A stretch of DNA of 64,000 nucleotides, taken from Pseudobacteriovorax antillogorgiicola. Lineage in GTDB: Bacteria > Bdellovibrionota_B > Oligoflexia > Oligoflexales > Oligoflexaceae. The stretch covers positions 124,001-188,000 of the forward strand of contig NZ_FWZT01000008.1 of assembly GCF_900177345.1 (NCBI RefSeq), in the 5' to 3' direction. Each line of letters starts with the position of its first letter. Within the stretch, counting starts at the first letter, position 1. Below, in pieces: positions 42,154 to 51,406 of the stretch. Both the position numbers and the translations under genes were made by a program. The notes beneath the pieces were generated by a model, which ran no database searches, was not told the DNA's origin, and was given only the letters and a program-made list of their open reading frames with translations.

Positions 42154-44076
42154 TCAATGGTCTAAATTCTCCTGTACTTCGCTGACATAGCGCTTGGGAG
42201 GAGGGTTCCACATTCGGTCGGTTCGCGACATGTTCTCGCGACGATCCTCTTGCATCGCCTCGCTTAACGCTTTTTCGAACTCAATGAAAACCTCGCGGTA
42301 ATTGCTCGTAAAGCGGTTGTCCTCGCGGCCCTTCTTCCAGATTTCGAACAAGTGGTCCTTGCTTCGGCGCTCTAGCTCGTCAAATGTGACGCGAACTTGC
42401 TCGGCACGGAATGGATGCATGCCAAGATTTTCAAGAGCCACGCGCCCCATTTCCAGTGCGGAATAGTAGGTTTCGCTCACAATGTAGTCAGCGCCAGCCA
42501 TGCGAAGGGCATAGGAGTGACCACGGTCAAAGGCGCGGGCGAGGACCTTAAGATTGGGGTAGGTGTGTTTAAGATATTTGACCAGCTCAATGGACGGTTC
42601 TTTTTGATCGATAGCCACAACGAAGAGCCTTGCCTGTTCGATGCCTGCTGTATGCAACAGTTCGGGGCGGGTGGCATCACCAAAATAGCTTTTGACATTG
42701 ATCTTACGCATGAGATCAATCTGGCCAGCCTGGTAGTCGAGAACAACGGTGTTGACCTTATTGGCGACCAAAAGGCGGTTGACGATTTGTCCAAAGCGAC
42801 CAATGCCTGCGATGATTGCGAGACCTCGCTCTTCAATAACGTCAGGTTCTCGTTGGTCTGACTGTTTGTCAAATGCTGGCCGGATCACGTGGTCGAACAG
42901 GATGAACAAACCTGGGGTGAGAAACATAGAAAGGGCAACCACTAGCGACAGAATGCCCGACATCTCGGGAGGAAGCACGTGGCTTTGCACGGAAAAGTTT
43001 AGCAAGACAAAGCCAAATTCCCCGGCTTGCGCTAAGCTTAACGTGAAGAGCCAGCGATCTTTGCCTTGGACTTTGAATAAAAGGGCGAGAATGAAGAGTA
43101 CTAGGCCCTTGCCCAGCATGACTCCCAGAGTCATCGCCAACACCTGCCAGGTGTTGGACGATAAGAGGCCAAAATCAATTCCTGCCCCGACAGTGATAAA
43201 GAACAGCCCTAGTAGTAGCCCCTTAAATGGTTCAATATTCGATTCTAGCTCATGGCGGAATTCGCTGTTGGCAAGGACAACTCCAGCTAAAAATGTCCCC
43301 AAAGCCGGGGACAGGCCCACCAGACTCATCAATGCAGCGATACCGATAATGAGCAGCAGGGTAGCAGCAGTGAATACTTCTCTAAGCCCCGCGTTGGCGA
43401 CAAATTTAAATAATGGTCGGCTGAGGTAATGGCCACCAAAAACAACGCCGGCTACCGCCCCTCCGACGACGAGCGCGTAAAGCCAACCAGACAAGCCAGA
43501 AACTAAGCTCAGCTCTTCATGATGACCACCAGCAGTGGCTTCCGCACCCACGCTGGCAAGCTCGGGTATAGCAAGCAGAGGGATAAAGGCAAGCATGGGA
43601 ATCACAGCGATATCTTGAAATAAGAGAACCGAAAAGGCGGTGTTGGCTCCTTCAGTCTTGGTCAGATTTTTTTCATTAAAAGTCTGCAAGACGATGGCAG
43701 TGGAGGACAACGAAAAAATTAAGCTTATGGTTATGGCAGTATTCCAAGACTGGCCGAATGCTACGGCGATCGCCGCAATCAGGGTGATGGTTAAGCCAAC
43801 CTGCAAGCCTCCTAGGCCGAGGAGCCGTGTTCTCATCCGCCAAAGCATGCGAGGCTCTAATTCCAAGCCAACGAGGAATAGCATCATGACCACGCCGAAC
43901 TCAGCAAAATGTTGAATGGTCGTAGTTTCACTGCCTACCAGCCCCACCACTGGACCAATGATGACACCAGCAATCAGATAGCCAAGTACCGAACCAAGGC
44001 CGAAGCGTTTGGCAATGGGCACGGATACCACCGCAGCGCACAGATAGATAAAGGTTTGAATAAAATATTCGATCAT
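42154..44076 (-). CDS. CPA2-family cation/proton antiporter, KefB/KefC-like, with TrkA-N domain
   Basis: A 640-residue inner-membrane protein. About twelve membrane helices (residues 1-390) with family landmarks SVLGYLIAGVIIGP, FLVGLELEPRMLWRMR, FSLSSTAIVLQTF and LSPALGTFLAGVVLANSEFRHELE, the regulatory loop region of Kef proteins. Then comes a cytoplasmic TrkA-N/RCK domain with a nucleotide loop in IIAGIGRFGQIVNRLL and acidic 'VVLDYQAGQI', and a C-terminal tail. Kef systems extrude K+ in exchange for H+ during electrophile stress, gated by glutathione adducts. The preceding gene encodes the ancillary KefF/G-type subunit and overlaps it by 4 nt, supporting the assignment. B or C type cannot be told. 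Confidence 0.93.
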   Translation of the reverse strand: MIEYFIQTFIYLCAAVVSVPIAKRFGLGSVLGYLIAGVIIGPVVGLVGSETTTIQHFAEFGVVMMLFLVGLELEPRMLWRMRTRLLGLGGLQVGLTITLIAAIAVAFGQSWNTAITISLIFSLSSTAIVLQTFNEKNLTKTEGANTAFSVLLFQDIAVIPMLAFIPLLAIPELASVGAEATAGGHHEELSLVSGLSGWLYALVVGGAVAGVVFGGHYLSRPLFKFVANAGLREVFTAATLLLIIGIAALMSLVGLSPALGTFLAGVVLANSEFRHELESNIEPFKGLLLGLFFITVGAGIDFGLLSSNTWQVLAMTLGVMLGKGLVLFILALLFKVQGKDRWLFTLSLAQAGEFGFVLLNFSVQSHVLPPEMSGILSLVVALSMFLTPGLFILFDHVIRPAFDKQSDQREPDVIEERGLAIIAGIGRFGQIVNRLLVANKVNTVVLDYQAGQIDLMRKINVKSYFGDATRPELLHTAGIEQARLFVVAIDQKEPSIELVKYLKHTYPNLKVLARAFDRGHSYALRMAGADYIVSETYYSALEMGRVALENLGMHPFRAEQVRVTFDELERRSKDHLFEIWKKGREDNRFTSNYREVFIEFEKALSEAMQEDRRENMSRTDRMWNPPPKRYVSEVQENLDH

Positions 44077-44699
44077 GTGGGCTCCTTGATGACCAAATCG
44101 AGGTTGGCATTGATGCGGTTCAAGCGGTCTGCGGCTTCATAATCGACTCGCCCTTCTCGCAAGGCTTGGAGCACTCGCTTCCAATCTTGGATGTGATTCT
44201 CCAACCGACTATCTTCGACCGCCGAACGAGAGCTGAACAAGGCGAATGGTGGCAAGAAGTTCATGCCTGTGAGGCTAGCTGTTTGTTCCAAGGGCCGTAG
44301 AAGCTCGCGGATGGTATAGTGATTGTAGCCCTCCTCACAGTATGCCTGGGCTGGACCACCAGCACTGACTGCACAGAGGAAGGTTTTACCTTTCAAAGCC
44401 GCACCATCTGCCCCGTAGGCAAAGCCGTATTCTAGCACCAAATCTTGCCATTCTTTTAAAATCGCTGGCGTTGAGTACCAATAGAGAGGAAACATAAATA
44501 CCAAAACATCGTGTTCCAGCAGTCGCTGCTGCTCTCGGTCAATGTTGATGCGAAATCGAGGATACTCACCGTATAGATCGACGACAGTCACATCATCTTC
44601 GGCTTTGGAAGCCCAAAATAAGGGGAGATTGACTTCTGATTGATAAGGGGCCGGATGAGCAAAGAGGATGAGGATCTTTGCATTTTTTTTCTTCGTCAT
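44073..44699 (-). CDS. KefF/KefG-like NAD(P)H oxidoreductase (ancillary potassium-efflux subunit)
   Basis: A 208-residue flavodoxin-fold protein: ILILFAHPAPYQSEVN (FMN phosphate loop), FMFPLYWYSTPAILKEWQD and VLEYGFAYGADGAAL, then LCAVSAGGPAQAY. These segments are diagnostic of KefF/KefG and the MdaB/NQO1-type quinone reductases. It binds the cytoplasmic loop of Kef and is needed for full activity, and may reduce quinones. Its ATG overlap with the antiporter gene (44073-44076) shows coupled translation. Confidence 0.92.
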   Translation of the reverse strand: MTKKKNAKILILFAHPAPYQSEVNLPLFWASKAEDDVTVVDLYGEYPRFRINIDREQQRLLEHDVLVFMFPLYWYSTPAILKEWQDLVLEYGFAYGADGAALKGKTFLCAVSAGGPAQAYCEEGYNHYTIRELLRPLEQTASLTGMNFLPPFALFSSRSAVEDSRLENHIQDWKRVLQALREGRVDYEAADRLNRINANLDLVIKEPT

Positions 44700-44829
44700 G
44701 AATTTGCCTACTACAGATATCTCTAAAACCAGCTCGATACGGAGCCTTCAGAGTACACTGATCCAAGCAAAGACAAAACCGAGATCTTAGAAATTGTATG
44801 GCTTTTGCTGATGGAAAGGCCGTGGAAAT

Positions 44830-44852
44830 GCCTCGCTGTATACCAGCGAGGC
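44830..44852 (-). terminator. hairpin downstream of the coiled-coil protein gene
   Basis: GCCTCGCTG (44830-44838) and CAGCGAGGC (44844-44852) form a perfect 9-bp GC-rich stem with a 5-nt loop, about 10 nt after the minus-strand stop at 44862. The U-tract on the minus strand is short (ATTTCC). Confidence 0.65.
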
Positions 44853-44861
44853 TCGTAGCTT

Positions 44862-45386
44862 TTATTTCTTGACGTAGCTTATCAAGTCATGAATGCTGCG
44901 GTTGAGTACTTTTGCCGTGCGCTTGAAGCCCTTCTGTAAAGTCTTTGCTTCTTCGCTGATGAAGTCTTCGAGTGAGGCTTTTGCTTGCTCTGCTTGATGA
45001 TTAAAATCGTGCATCAAATGCTTGGAGCGGGTGTGTTCGTCATGAGCTTTTTGAATTTCCGCTTTTATGGCAGTTTTTGTTGCTTCCCACTGTTCCTTGA
45101 TATCCATCAGGCCGAGGTGGCTATGAACACCAAAGCGATCGAGTTTTGTGCGAATGTCTTGTTCCTGACTGTTAAGGTTGCGGTTAACAATCTCAAGAGA
45201 CTTGATCATGTCCTTGCGCAAATCTCGGCCTTCCATTCCTGCCAAATGCCATTGAACCTGCAGCTCGTCGATCAATGATTTGATGCCTTGGCGAGCCTCT
45301 TCAAGGTCTAATATGACGTCGTCCATATCAATGTCTTGGAGCTTAACTTGATCGGGGATGGTGTTGATTGGGTTTTCTTGTTCCAT
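44862..45386 (-). CDS. coiled-coil hypothetical protein (174 aa)
   Basis: ATG 45386 (MEQENPINTIPDQVKLQDID) has GGAGG 6 nt upstream; a longer frame to 45494 has no ribosome site. The protein is almost all alpha-helix and rich in Glu, Lys, Gln and Asp (DDVILDLEEARQGIKSLIDE, TKTAIKAEIQKAHDEHTRSK, AKASLEDFISEEAKTLQKG). There is no signal peptide or membrane helix. It resembles small phasin-like or cell-envelope-associated coiled coils only in a general way, so no function is claimed. Confidence 0.8.
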   Translation of the reverse strand: MEQENPINTIPDQVKLQDIDMDDVILDLEEARQGIKSLIDELQVQWHLAGMEGRDLRKDMIKSLEIVNRNLNSQEQDIRTKLDRFGVHSHLGLMDIKEQWEATKTAIKAEIQKAHDEHTRSKHLMHDFNHQAEQAKASLEDFISEEAKTLQKGFKRTAKVLNRSIHDLISYVKK

Positions 45387-45637
45387 GAGAATCCTCCATT
45401 GTGAGATGTCGTAGAACATCTCTGAATAAGCAAGGGCTATACCAACTCTAAAACCCCTGAGTTCGTTGCAGAATCTAAAGAACGACTGTGCCAAATCACA
45501 CTGGGTTAGGCAATGGAGTGAAATGAGTAAATTACATGGACAATAAGCCTCCTAAATCCACGCCAATTTGTTGTGCAGCGAAGGATTGAAAAAGATGCTA
45601 AAAGCCCTTGGAAACTACTAAAAGTTATGGAGTCACG

Positions 45638-48043
45638 ATGAAGTTTTCGATGTTACGAAGTGGCCTGCTGTGCCTGACGTTTCTTTGGTCCCTAGGAAGT
45701 GGGGCGAGTATCTCAAAACGCGCTGAAATTGCCGACCAGAAGATGAATTTCGACGATAAATTCCGCCAACTGGAAGAACTCTTACCTACACCTAATGACT
45801 ATCGTACAGCGTCTGGGGCTCCCGGGTATCGCTACTGGCAGCAGCAGGTAGACTACAAGATGGATCTGCGATTAGACGTAAAAAATCAGAGAATATCTGG
45901 TGAAGAAATCATTACCTATAAGAATAACTCTCCCGATTCTCTCTACTACCTGTGGCTTCATCTAGAGTCTCGCTCAAGGGATCAGAGTGCGGGCCGCGTT
46001 TTAACCCAGACTGGCTTGGATGAGCCCAAAGTAAGCTATCGCACCTTGCGAAATATCCTGGAAAGCAATGCCTTCGATCTTGATTATCGGATCGAATCCG
46101 TCACTGATATGGATGGTAAGGCGATCCCTCATACCATCAACGACACTATGATGCGTGTAGATCTACCGCGGCCTCTTAGGCCAACCCGCAGCCTCTCATT
46201 TAAGGTGAAGTGGAGTTTTAATATTCATGATCAAAAGGCGATGGGTGGGCGATTTGGCTATGAGTTTTTTAAGGAAAAGAATAACTACATCTATCAGATG
46301 TCGGTATTCTACCCTCGCTTAGCTGCCTACAGCGATGCAGGTGGCTGGCACAATAAGCAGTTCTTGGGGGGCGGTGAGTTTACCCTTGAGTTTGGCGACT
46401 ACGAGGTGAACATTACCGTGCCGGCAGATCACGTGGTTGCGGCTACGGGAACCTTGGAGAACCCGAGTTCTGTGCTTAGTTCAAATCAGCGGCAAAGGCT
46501 GAGCCAGGCTAAGACCAGTTCTAAACCCATGTATATCATCACCCCGGAAGAGGCTAAGGCTAATGAGGCCAAGGGAGCAAGTGGAGACAGTAAAACCTGG
46601 CGCTTTAAAGCAGACAAAGTTCGTGATTTTGCCTTTGCCTCATCGCCTAAATTTATTTGGGATGCCCAAGGCTTGAAGAGTGGCGGCCAAGATGTGATGG
46701 CTATGTCCTATTACCCTGAGGAAGCGACTCCTCTCTGGGAAACGTATTCGACACATGCCATTGTTCACACTATCGAGCAATATAACCAGTATACTTTCGA
46801 TTACCCGTATCCAACAGCCATTTCAGTTAATGGCCCGGTAGGTGGTATGGAGTATCCCATGATCACGTTCAATGGCCCCCGTCCTGAGATCGACAAAAAA
46901 ACAGGTGAGCGCAGCTACTCACGACGCACTAAATATGGCTTGATTTCAGTCATTATCCACGAAATTGGGCACAACTACTTTCCTATGATCGTTAATAGCG
47001 ACGAGCGGCAGTGGACTTGGATGGATGAGGGGGTTAATACCTTCGTGCAATTCTTGGCAGAGCAGTCTTGGGAAGAAAACTATCCTTCACGCCGGGGAGA
47101 GGCCCGCAACATCATCGACTATATGGCGAGCGAGAAGCAGGTGCCCATCATGACGAACTCTGAATCCCTGTGGCAGTTCGGCAATAATGCCTATGGTAAA
47201 CCCGCCACGGCGTTAAACATCTTAAGGGAGACTATCCTAGGCCGAGAGTTGTTCGACTTTGCCTTCCGTGAATACGCGCGGCGATGGAAGTTTAAGCGAC
47301 CCATGCCTGCGGATTTCTTTCGCACTATGGAGGATGCTTCTGGTGTCGACCTCGATTGGTTCTGGCGAGGATGGTTTTACAGCACCGATCATGTTGACAT
47401 CAGTCTTGAAGAGATCCATCACTTCACTATCAATACTCAAAACAAGGAAGTTGAGCGCTCTTTCGACAAAGACCAGTATCAGGCAGAGCCGGAGTCCATT
47501 ACCAAGCAGAGGAATCGATCCCTGAATCGCCGCGTGGAACGCTACCCGGAGCTTTCAGACTTTTACAATCGCTACGATCGATTTACAGTGACGGGCAAGG
47601 ATCGCAAAGCCTTCGATAAACTGGTCAAGGGCCTAGAGCCCGAAGAAAAGGCCTTGCTCCAATCCAAAAAGCACTTCTATCAGTTTGAATTTGCCAATAA
47701 AGGTGGGCTTGTGATGCCTATCATCCTGCAGCTCAAATTTAGCAATGGCAGCGAAGAGTTGCTGCGGATTCCCGCTGAAATCTGGCGGCGCCATAGCCAG
47801 GCAGTGAGCAAGGTGGTACTTTCCGATCATGAGTTAGTGAGTGCAACGGTGGACCCTTTTTGGGAAACAGCGGATGTTGACACCTATAACAATCACTTTC
47901 CTAGAAAGCCATACGAGTCTCGATTGCAGGTTTACAAAAGAGAGAAGAGCCGCAATCTTATGAAGGAGATGGCGGAAGACCAGAAGGCCGAAGCTAAAAC
48001 CAGCGATGCGGCTGAAGAAAGTACAGCTAAGGAGACCCACTAA
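45638..48043 (+). CDS. exported M1-family zinc aminopeptidase
   Basis: An 801-residue protein from ATG 45638 (GGAG 6 nt upstream) with a signal peptide (MKFSMLRSGLLCLTFLWSLGSGA). It has a beta-rich N-terminal domain, a substrate-recognition motif GGMEYPM (equivalent to GAMEN) and zinc motif HEIGH (His441, Glu442, His445) followed 18 residues later by Glu464 in WMDEGVN. A long C-terminal region after about residue 600 contains a charged coiled tail (MKEMAEDQKAEAKTSDAAEE). It removes N-terminal residues from peptides in the periplasm. The next gene starts 1 nt after the stop and encodes a DUF6702 protein, a known neighbour of M1 peptidases. Confidence 0.93.
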   Translation: MKFSMLRSGLLCLTFLWSLGSGASISKRAEIADQKMNFDDKFRQLEELLPTPNDYRTASGAPGYRYWQQQVDYKMDLRLDVKNQRISGEEIITYKNNSPDSLYYLWLHLESRSRDQSAGRVLTQTGLDEPKVSYRTLRNILESNAFDLDYRIESVTDMDGKAIPHTINDTMMRVDLPRPLRPTRSLSFKVKWSFNIHDQKAMGGRFGYEFFKEKNNYIYQMSVFYPRLAAYSDAGGWHNKQFLGGGEFTLEFGDYEVNITVPADHVVAATGTLENPSSVLSSNQRQRLSQAKTSSKPMYIITPEEAKANEAKGASGDSKTWRFKADKVRDFAFASSPKFIWDAQGLKSGGQDVMAMSYYPEEATPLWETYSTHAIVHTIEQYNQYTFDYPYPTAISVNGPVGGMEYPMITFNGPRPEIDKKTGERSYSRRTKYGLISVIIHEIGHNYFPMIVNSDERQWTWMDEGVNTFVQFLAEQSWEENYPSRRGEARNIIDYMASEKQVPIMTNSESLWQFGNNAYGKPATALNILRETILGRELFDFAFREYARRWKFKRPMPADFFRTMEDASGVDLDWFWRGWFYSTDHVDISLEEIHHFTINTQNKEVERSFDKDQYQAEPESITKQRNRSLNRRVERYPELSDFYNRYDRFTVTGKDRKAFDKLVKGLEPEEKALLQSKKHFYQFEFANKGGLVMPIILQLKFSNGSEELLRIPAEIWRRHSQAVSKVVLSDHELVSATVDPFWETADVDTYNNHFPRKPYESRLQVYKREKSRNLMKEMAEDQKAEAKTSDAAEESTAKETH

Positions 48044-48044
48044 T

Positions 48045-48512
48045 ATGAGTCGGTTTGGAATTCCTAGGCCTAAGTTCCAGTCTGTTTTGACGATGGTTGT
48101 GCTGTGCTTTTGGCTTAGCCCTGCTCTTGGACATCGCTATGCCATGAGTCAGGGGATGGTTGAGCACAATAAGTCGACAAAGTCTTTGGAGCTTAGCATT
48201 CAGCTCTTCAATCATGATTTGGACCAAGTTTTTCCTAAGATCTGTCAGCGCTATGGCTACAGCCCGTGTTCTCATGAGGAGGCGTTGCTGAGCTATACCA
48301 GAGATGGGTTTAAAGTTTTAAAGGCTGGCAAAATCTTGCCATGGCGGTGGGTTGGAGTATCGCGGGAGATCCACCATACGTATATATTCCTGGAACTGAT
48401 CGGCCATGAAAAGAAGCCTGAAAACATTACCTTCGAGCACAACCTTCTCAAAGACTTTTTTCCCCGTCAGGCGAATCGTGTGGTGTGGCGCACTCGGCCA
48501 GACCAAAGCTAG
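48045..48512 (+). CDS. DUF6702 family exported protein, partner of the M1 peptidase
   Basis: A 155-residue protein from ATG 48045, one nt after the peptidase stop and with AGGAG about 10 nt upstream. It has a signal peptide (region ending WLSPALGHRYAMS). The mature start, HRYAMSQGMVEHNKSTKSLE then LSIQLFNHDLDQ, matches the DUF6702 pattern ('HkfyvS.t.i.yn..tksLqit.riF.dDLe'). Two cysteines occur in CQRYGYSPC. The family is small, periplasmic and of unknown function, commonly encoded beside M1 peptidases, so it may assist folding or substrate choice. Confidence 0.8.
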   Translation: MSRFGIPRPKFQSVLTMVVLCFWLSPALGHRYAMSQGMVEHNKSTKSLELSIQLFNHDLDQVFPKICQRYGYSPCSHEEALLSYTRDGFKVLKAGKILPWRWVGVSREIHHTYIFLELIGHEKKPENITFEHNLLKDFFPRQANRVVWRTRPDQS

Positions 48513-48550
48513 GGGTTTAAGTTGGCTAGGAAACTTTCACCATCTGATGC

Positions 48551-48581
48551 GAGGGCCAAATTCGGCCCTCCCACAAGTGGG
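48551..48581 (+). terminator. two adjacent hairpins after the peptidase operon
   Basis: GAGGGCC (48551-48557), loop AAATTC, GGCCCTC (48564-48570) gives a perfect 7-bp stem. It is followed at once by CCCAC-AA-GTGGG (48570-48581), which would compete for one base. No U-tract; a rho-dependent or attenuator-type end is possible. Confidence 0.5.
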
Positions 48582-48713
48582 TAGCCATCCCGAAAGCTCA
48601 AGGATATCAGTCAGGTCGAGTTAAAACTGAAAAAATGAATGTCGAGTCTTGATTTTCCCGCGTGGAGGGTCGAAACCTCGGTACTTGAGGTTTGTCTTGG
48701 GAAGGAGTTCAAT

Positions 48714-49268
48714 TTGTTTAGATTCGCTGGCCAGCAGTTTCAAAGTCGCCAAGACTTGGACCAAGCCCTCTGCACCTATCTCAGCGATCGCATCAACCCT
48801 CGGTTTCACAAGGCAAAATTTAAAGCAGATCACGGTGCCATTCGAGAGTTGCGCGATTACCTGAAAACCGTACGGGAAGTTGAGGATCTCGACACTATAT
48901 TCATCAGCCGCGGTAAAGACGGGTTTGTGTTAACCCTGCAATCACGTGTGATCATTGAGATCGATAAACACCGCTCCACAGGCTATCAATTTCAGGGTCT
49001 TAGCTACTCTAAATGGGCAGATGTAGAGCCCATATTTAAGAAGTTTCTGAGGAAATACACCCCTCGTATGCCCTGCTTTGCTGGACCGAGCCGCTGTATT
49101 TCTATGGAGCATCACCAAGCCGACGATTTCGTTGTGTTTGTTCAGAGCTACGGACAGGGTTCTTCAGGCACTGTCGGTGACCTCGATTGGGTCCACGTAA
49201 CCCGCAAAGATCAAAGGTTTCACATCTATGGCTTTCGCAGAACCATGATGAATCTTGTAAATAGTTGA
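48714..49268 (+). CDS. hypothetical cytoplasmic protein (184 aa)
   Basis: TTG 48714 is preferred because GGAAGGAG lies about 7 nt upstream; a longer frame from 48639 lacks a ribosome site. The product begins MFRFAGQQFQSRQDLDQALC and has mixed alpha/beta composition, with FISRGKDGFVLTLQSRVIIE, GYQFQGLSYSKWADVEPIF and a C-terminal strand region (GDLDWVHVTRKDQRFHIYGF). Four cysteines. No signal peptide, no family recognised. It stands between the peptidase operon and bipA. Confidence 0.7.
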   Translation: MFRFAGQQFQSRQDLDQALCTYLSDRINPRFHKAKFKADHGAIRELRDYLKTVREVEDLDTIFISRGKDGFVLTLQSRVIIEIDKHRSTGYQFQGLSYSKWADVEPIFKKFLRKYTPRMPCFAGPSRCISMEHHQADDFVVFVQSYGQGSSGTVGDLDWVHVTRKDQRFHIYGFRRTMMNLVNS

Positions 49269-49485
49269 TCAGCTTATCTTAATTGTTTCTTTACGATCGT
49301 CTAGTGGCTCGATCTTTGCCGTTGACTTCAAGCAATATCACTATCTAAACTGGCATAGTTGGGCCTCGCTTTTTTGTGAAAAAAACCTAGGAATCTTAAG
49401 AGAAAAACTGTAAAAAAATGGCCTTGTCGGCCAATTAGGTCATTTTAAGTAGGTGTAATGCCGCCGTCTGATTACCGGAGTATTC

Positions 49486-51354
49486 ATGTCACAGTCCATA
49501 CGAAACATTTGTACCATCGCTCACGTCGATCATGGGAAAACAACTTTGGTTGATTTCTTATTGAAACAGTCTGGTACATTCCAAGCCCACGAAACCGTCG
49601 AAGATCGGGTCATGGATAGCGATTCCCTAGAGCGTGAGCGAGGCATTACAATTTCTGCAAAAAATGCCTCGTTCAAATTAGGTACTACCAAAGTAAATAT
49701 TGTCGACACTCCGGGTCACGCCGACTTTGGTGGAGAAGTTGAGCGGATCATGGACATGGTCGACGGTGCGATCCTATTGGTTGACGCTGCTGAAGGTCCT
49801 CTGCCGCAGACTCGATTCGTACTTGGCAAGGCCATTGAGAAAGGGTTGCGGATTATCCTTTGCGTGAACAAGGTGGATCGCCCCGAATGTCGCGAATCTG
49901 ATTTGGTCGAAAACACTGTGAATAAGGTTTTTGATCTATTCGTTGAGCTAGGTGCTAGCGACGATCAGTGTGAGTTCCCCATTGTTTACGCTTGTGCCCG
50001 TGATGGTTGGTGTACCACTGAGCAAGATAAGATCGAAGAGTATATTGAAGGTCAACACCCGAAGAAGCTGGATCCTCTATTTGAAGAGATTTTAAAGTTT
50101 CCAGAAGCCAAGCCTGAAGACTACGGCGATTTCCGTATGCTTCTCTCGAATGTGGCCTACGATAACTTCGTCGGTTCATTAGCTCTCGGTAAGGTGAGAA
50201 GTGGCGACGTTAAGAAAAACGACACCCTCTTTCGAATAGGCGTCGACGCTCAAGGTAATCCCGTGACTGAGCGATTCATGGCGACGCGAATCTTCGTATT
50301 TGATGGCATGAAGCAAAAAGAGGTGGAAAGCCTGAGCGAAGGTGATATCGGCTTGGTTGCGGGCTGCGATAAATTTGAGATTGGCGACACCATCGTTGGC
50401 AAAGAAGGCAGTGAGGCTCTGGAGCGAATTGAGGTTGAAGAGCCAACAATGAGAATGCTCTTCTCTATCAACACCGGTCCAAACTCTGGCAAGGAAGGTA
50501 AGGCGATTCAATCTCGTGAATTGCGTGAACGCTTGCTTAACGAATGCCGTGCTAACCCAGCGTTGAAGATGGAAGATACCGATGTTGCTGACCAATATTA
50601 TTTGCTAGGCCGTGGCGAACTTCAGTTTGGTATCATTATCGAAAGAATGCGGCGTGAGGGGCTAGAGTTTATGGTCGGTCGCCCCAATGTCTTGATGAAG
50701 CAGGCTGATGATGGTTCGACACTCGAACCGTATGAGAGTCTCGTTCTAGACTTGCCAGAAGCATACTCTGGTGATGTGACGAAGATCTACCAGCAACGTA
50801 AAGGTGTTTTAGCATCCTACGAAAGTTTGCCAGGTGATTCCGAGAACCCAAGGGTTCGTCTGACTTTCGAGATTCCCACTCGTGGTATTCTGGGAACAAA
50901 CTCGCAGTTTCTTACCGCAACCCGTGGTACAGGAATCATGTCTTCCGAAACCATCGATCACCGACCACACACAGGAGTCTTGGCTCACCGTACAACAGGT
51001 TCAATTATCTCTGACCGAAAGGGTGAGACCACAGACTATGCACTGAACACCATTCAGCAACGTGGTGTGCTGTTCATTGGTACAGGTGTTGAGGTTTATG
51101 AAGGTATGATCATCGGCGAGTGTGCGAAGGATAACGATCTGAATGTCAACGCCTGCCGACCAAAGAAACTGACCAACGTGCGCTCGTCTGGCTCTGATGG
51201 CATCATTCAGCTCAATGGTACAAAGGACATGAGCCTTGAGGCTTGTATCGAGTGGATCGATGACGATGAGTGGATTGAAATCACCCCTGAAGCCATCCGC
51301 TTGCGCAAGAAAGTTCTTGCTGCCAACCAAAGACCAGTTAAGAAAAATAAATAA
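49486..51354 (+). CDS. typA: ribosome-associated translational GTPase BipA/TypA
   Basis: A 622-residue, full-length protein of the translational GTPase superfamily. G1 AHVDHGKT (residues 12-19), effector 'ERERGITISAKN', G3 DTPGHADFGG and G4 NKVDR. The middle domain 2 and EF-G-like domains III and V are recognisable, including 'GRGELQFGIIIERMRREG', and the BipA-specific C-terminal domain ends 'GIIQLNGTKDMSLEACIEWI...EITPEAIRLRKK', which is diagnostic for TypA. It binds the 70S ribosome and assists 50S assembly and stress translation. SD GGAG lies 6 nt before ATG 49486; a small A-rich hairpin (TGGCC...GGCCA at about 49420-49435) precedes it in the leader. Confidence 0.97.
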   Translation: MSQSIRNICTIAHVDHGKTTLVDFLLKQSGTFQAHETVEDRVMDSDSLERERGITISAKNASFKLGTTKVNIVDTPGHADFGGEVERIMDMVDGAILLVDAAEGPLPQTRFVLGKAIEKGLRIILCVNKVDRPECRESDLVENTVNKVFDLFVELGASDDQCEFPIVYACARDGWCTTEQDKIEEYIEGQHPKKLDPLFEEILKFPEAKPEDYGDFRMLLSNVAYDNFVGSLALGKVRSGDVKKNDTLFRIGVDAQGNPVTERFMATRIFVFDGMKQKEVESLSEGDIGLVAGCDKFEIGDTIVGKEGSEALERIEVEEPTMRMLFSINTGPNSGKEGKAIQSRELRERLLNECRANPALKMEDTDVADQYYLLGRGELQFGIIIERMRREGLEFMVGRPNVLMKQADDGSTLEPYESLVLDLPEAYSGDVTKIYQQRKGVLASYESLPGDSENPRVRLTFEIPTRGILGTNSQFLTATRGTGIMSSETIDHRPHTGVLAHRTTGSIISDRKGETTDYALNTIQQRGVLFIGTGVEVYEGMIIGECAKDNDLNVNACRPKKLTNVRSSGSDGIIQLNGTKDMSLEACIEWIDDDEWIEITPEAIRLRKKVLAANQRPVKKNK

Positions 51355-51370
51355 TCATAATCGATAGACA

Positions 51371-51390
51371 GGGAACTCTGAAGGGTTCCC
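51371..51390. terminator. hairpin between bipA and a convergent lipoprotein gene
   Basis: GGGAAC (51371-51376) and GTTCCC (51385-51390) form a perfect 6-bp stem with an 8-nt loop in the 52-nt gap between convergent genes. No U-tract on the plus side. Confidence 0.5.
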
Positions 51391-51406
51391 GGCTGCGGTT
51401 TATCGG

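Noticed and set aside
42749-43429. 226-codon plus-strand frame
   Set aside because: Antisense shadow of the Kef-type antiporter gene, with Arg/Ser/Thr/Pro-rich composition.
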